Shown here: one piece after another, positions 23,016-24,848 of the stretch | Layout: each line of letters opens with the position of its first letter | Numbering within the stretch: the stretch's first letter is position 1 | NCBI GenBank assembly: GCA_900546445.1 | Contig: URCV01000026.1 | Location: 1-24,848 of the forward strand | Length of the DNA: 24,848 nucleotides | Source of the DNA: an uncultured Bacteroidales bacterium | GTDB lineage: Bacteria > Bacteroidota > Bacteroidia > Bacteroidales > UBA932 | Reading direction: 5' to 3' | Translations under genes and position numbers: made by a program | Notes under the pieces: model-generated | Databases searched by the model: none | What the model was told of the DNA's origin: nothing | The model's input: the letters and a program-made list of their open reading frames with translations, nothing else

Positions 23016-23168
23016 AACCCGAAAAACACCTTTTGAGTCAGGGTGCCGTAGAGACGCTTCTAGATGGTCCGGTAGCTAAAGGTGTACAAAAGTTTAGTAC
23101 ACCTTTAGGTTACACCCTTAGTAGAACGCTGTAGAATGCGGCAGGTGTTCAAAGGTGTTTTTCGGGTT
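23016..23168. repeat. Long inverted repeat enclosing a 12-bp hairpin
   Basis: The left arm AACCCGAAAAACACCTTTTG plus A (23016-23036) matches the reverse complement of the right arm (23149-23168), with one base missing. Inside, CTAAAGGTGTAC (23076-23087) and GTACACCTTTAG (23097-23108) form a perfect 12-bp stem with a 9-base loop. The whole could fold as a 153-base structure. The preceding stretch 22871-23015 is AT-rich with small hairpins (for example GAAAGAA/TTCTTTC) and no gene. Confidence 0.7.
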
Positions 23169-23523
23169 GCGAAATAATGACGCCTATGCTTTAGCGAGCA
23201 GGCAATACACCCTGAGGGCACCAGCCCCCTGACCGCGACTAACGTGGCTACCCCTGGCGGCCTACCTGCCTTTCCATATTTTGCTGCCGCAAAATACACG
23301 GCCCGGCCGGCGCACTGATGTGCGCTCCTGATATAGTGGGTAGGTGTCCGCCGGAGACAAGTTCCGCGTAGCGGGACGCAGGAAACGGTGGAAGTTCCCG
23401 AGCTGTATTGTGTTTTCGCGTCCAAAACATTACAATGGAAAGGCCCATCCAAGGGGTGTCTTTGCTGGCGAGCGAAGGGACTTGCTGCAAGGGAAAACAA
23501 AATTACAGGGAACTTGAACCCTT
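23169..23523. other. GC-rich gene-free stretch with many hairpins
   Basis: Several short stems stand in a row: GCCT/AGGC at 23182-23203; TATTTTGC/GCAAAATA with a TGCC loop at 23277-23296; GCGCAC/GTGCGC with a TGAT loop at 23310-23325; GTTCCGC/GCGGGAC at 23361-23377; and ATTG-TGTTTT/AAAACA-CAAT at 23407-23436. A 131-codon minus-strand frame (23105-23500) covers the area, but its product is rich in Arg, Cys and Pro without a recognisable domain and is probably not translated. Candidate structured RNA or mobile palindromic element; the identity is unknown. Confidence 0.5.
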
Positions 23524-24345
23524 CTAAATAGAAAATGCATCAAAACCGCCGTCAACGACACACACGGTGCCGGTAACTGCCTTCGAGGCATCCGAGGCGA
23601 GATAATGCAAAGTACCTACCAATTCGTCCGGCTCGAGGAACCTTCCGAAAGGAGTGTGCGCCAGAATGGTATGCGAGCGATCCGTAAGCGAGCCATCCTC
23701 ATTGGTGAGAAGGGCGCGATTCTGATTCGTAAGCAAGAAACCCGGAGCGATGGCATTCACCCTTATCCCCTCTCCGAACTTGATGGCCAATTCCGCACAC
23801 AAATATTTGGTCCAATTGGCCACGGCCGCCTTGGCCACCCCATATCCGGCCACGCGAGTAAGCGGGCGAAGGGCAGACTCCGAGGCGAAGTTGATGATGG
23901 ACCCTCTACCGGACTCGGCCATAGCGCGGGCGAAAACCATAGTAGGGATAATGGTTCCGAAAAGGTTAAGTTCCGTTACCCTTTTCACGGCATCGACATC
24001 GAGATCGAAGATAGTCTTATCGGGAGGAACGGTAGCCGAAGCCATATTTCCCCCGGCGGCATTCAAAAGCACGTCTACCCTTCCGAAACGAGCCATCACC
24101 TCGCGATAATTCTCCTCAAGCACCTGTTTGTCAAGCACATTGGTCGCTAAGAACATGGCCTCTCCACCCTCGGCGGCGATTTCCTTCACCAGGGCCTCGC
24201 CTATCGAAGATGCACGTTCCAAATCCAAAAGCACCACCTTAGCACCCTGCGAAGCGAAGTACTTCACGATGGTTCCACCCAGCACCCCGCAGGCACCGGT
24301 CATCACCACCACCTTATCCTTAATGTCAAAAAGATTCTCTTTCAT
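23524..24345 (-). CDS. SDR oxidoreductase, probable D-mannonate oxidoreductase
   Basis: 273 aa short-chain dehydrogenase/reductase. The Rossmann motif TGACGVLGG is at residues 16-24, with NAAGG at 95-99. The catalytic set is Ser155 (INFASESAL), Tyr168 and Lys172 (GYGVAKAA), followed by the late VVDGGFDAFSI tail. Immediately after uxuA and overlapping it by one base, it most likely reduces fructuronate to mannonate (or the reverse) with NAD(P)H, the step before UxuA, as in SDRs that replace classical UxuB in some Bacteroidota. The substrate is inferred from the neighbour, not from sequence. Cytoplasmic; last gene of the operon as far as seen. Confidence 0.87.
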   Translation of the reverse strand: MKENLFDIKDKVVVMTGACGVLGGTIVKYFASQGAKVVLLDLERASSIGEALVKEIAAEGGEAMFLATNVLDKQVLEENYREVMARFGRVDVLLNAAGGNMASATVPPDKTIFDLDVDAVKRVTELNLFGTIIPTMVFARAMAESGRGSIINFASESALRPLTRVAGYGVAKAAVANWTKYLCAELAIKFGEGIRVNAIAPGFLLTNQNRALLTNEDGSLTDRSHTILAHTPFGRFLEPDELVGTLHYLASDASKAVTGTVCVVDGGFDAFSI

Positions 24346-24848
24346 TATAATCCACTTTTAATGATTCCCTCTTCTAGACCGCGCAATTCGGCTAGACTCC
24401 TCATTCTTCCATAGCAGGAATAACCCGGGTTCGACTTGCGATTCAAGTCGTCGCACATCTGATGTCCGTGATCCGGACGCACGGGGATGCTGATTCCGCG
24501 AAGCTGTTCCACCTCCAGAAGGGCGCGCATCATTCCATACATGTCGACATCACCCTCGAGCAGATTGGCCTCATAAAAATTACCGTCCGCATCGCGCTTG
24601 GTCGTGCGGAGATGCACGAATCCCACCCTGTCGCCGAACTCACGCATCATCGCTACGCAATCGTTATCGGCACGAACTCCGAAAGACCCCGTGCACAGGC
24701 ACAGTCCGTTCGAAGGATTTGGCACGGCGGCCACCAGGTCGCGAAAATCCTGCGCCGTAGACAGTATGCGCGGAAGTCCGAAAAGCGAGTAAGGCGGGTC
24801 GTCCGGATGAATCACCATCACCGAACCGCATTCGTCGGCCACAGGACA
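24345..24848 (-). CDS. uxuA: Mannonate dehydratase, C-terminal part (partial)
   Basis: The 167 C-terminal residues; the N-terminal part lies beyond the right edge of the window. Family signatures: VMVIHPDDPP (metal-ligand His), GLCLCTGSFG (metal-ligand Cys), GFVHLRTTKR, and PVRPDHGHQM with the last ligand region. UxuA removes water from D-mannonate to give 2-keto-3-deoxygluconate, a step of glucuronate breakdown. The frame is open to the last base of the window; the GTG at about 24842 is internal, not a start. The stop and the SDR start overlap as TAATG. Confidence 0.94.
   Translation of the reverse strand, partial: CPVADECGSVMVIHPDDPPYSLFGLPRILSTAQDFRDLVAAVPNPSNGLCLCTGSFGVRADNDCVAMMREFGDRVGFVHLRTTKRDADGNFYEANLLEGDVDMYGMMRALLEVEQLRGISIPVRPDHGHQMCDDLNRKSNPGYSCYGRMRSLAELRGLEEGIIKSGL

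Noticed and set aside
23105..23500. A 131-codon minus-strand frame in the structured island
   Set aside because: Composition is rich in Arg, Cys, Pro and His, hairpins cover it, and no start signal or domain is visible. I treat the DNA as non-coding.
15566..23523. An integrative element between tRNA-Leu and uxuA
   Set aside because: The interval contains core genes (fumarase, prfB), no integrase, and I found no repeat of the tRNA 3' end that would mark an attachment site.

Overview
The window looks like chromosomal DNA of a Bacteroidales bacterium (phylum Bacteroidota). Three things support this. TAnnTTTG '-7' promoter boxes stand in front of many genes. The protein set is typical of the phylum: DUF3078 and FadL-like outer-membrane proteins, a short archaeal-type ProRS, a WbqC-like protein next to lpx genes, and an SDR paired with UxuA. 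The transcription units are compact, with genes touching or overlapping by 1-4 bases. The genus cannot be named from the sequence alone. The absence of the usual LpxC-FabZ fusion argues against a typical Bacteroides.

Layout. (1) 57-5030, plus strand: hisS, a stand-alone chorismate mutase, a class I DAHP synthase, a DUF1846 protein and a secreted or envelope protein of unknown function. (2) 5027-8808, minus strand: a tight proS, DUF3078, tilS operon, convergent with the first block by a 4-base overlap. (3) 8927-14807, plus strand: an envelope block with a Trp/Tyr-rich lipoprotein, a FadL-like outer-membrane protein, lpxD, lpxC, lpxA and wbqC. It covers the acylation and deacetylation steps of lipid A synthesis. 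(4) 14808-15565: no gene; it carries a family of inverted and direct repeats, with one more copy at 21102-21144. (5) 15566-20976, minus strand: tRNA-Leu(UAG), an AT-rich group of lipoprotein, LytTR response regulator and LytS-type kinase, then a prfB-fumarase operon ending in a clear terminator. (6) 21173-22870, minus strand: an AbiE-type (type IV) toxin-antitoxin pair beside a truncated Rpn-family nuclease/transposase relic. (7) 22871-23523: no convincing gene; a long inverted repeat with a 12-bp hairpin inside it, followed by a GC-rich run of hairpins. (8) 23524-24848, minus strand: a D-mannonate-type SDR and the C-terminal part of UxuA (hexuronate catabolism), cut by the window edge.

Most genes are core metabolism or envelope housekeeping. 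The most unusual parts are the palindromic repeat family, the structured gene-free island at 22.9-23.5 kb, the AbiE/Rpn junction, an lpxC without its fabZ partner, a prfB without the programmed frameshift, and promoters so close to start codons that the transcripts should be nearly leaderless. I found no clear new multi-gene system. The structured island is the best candidate for something undescribed.
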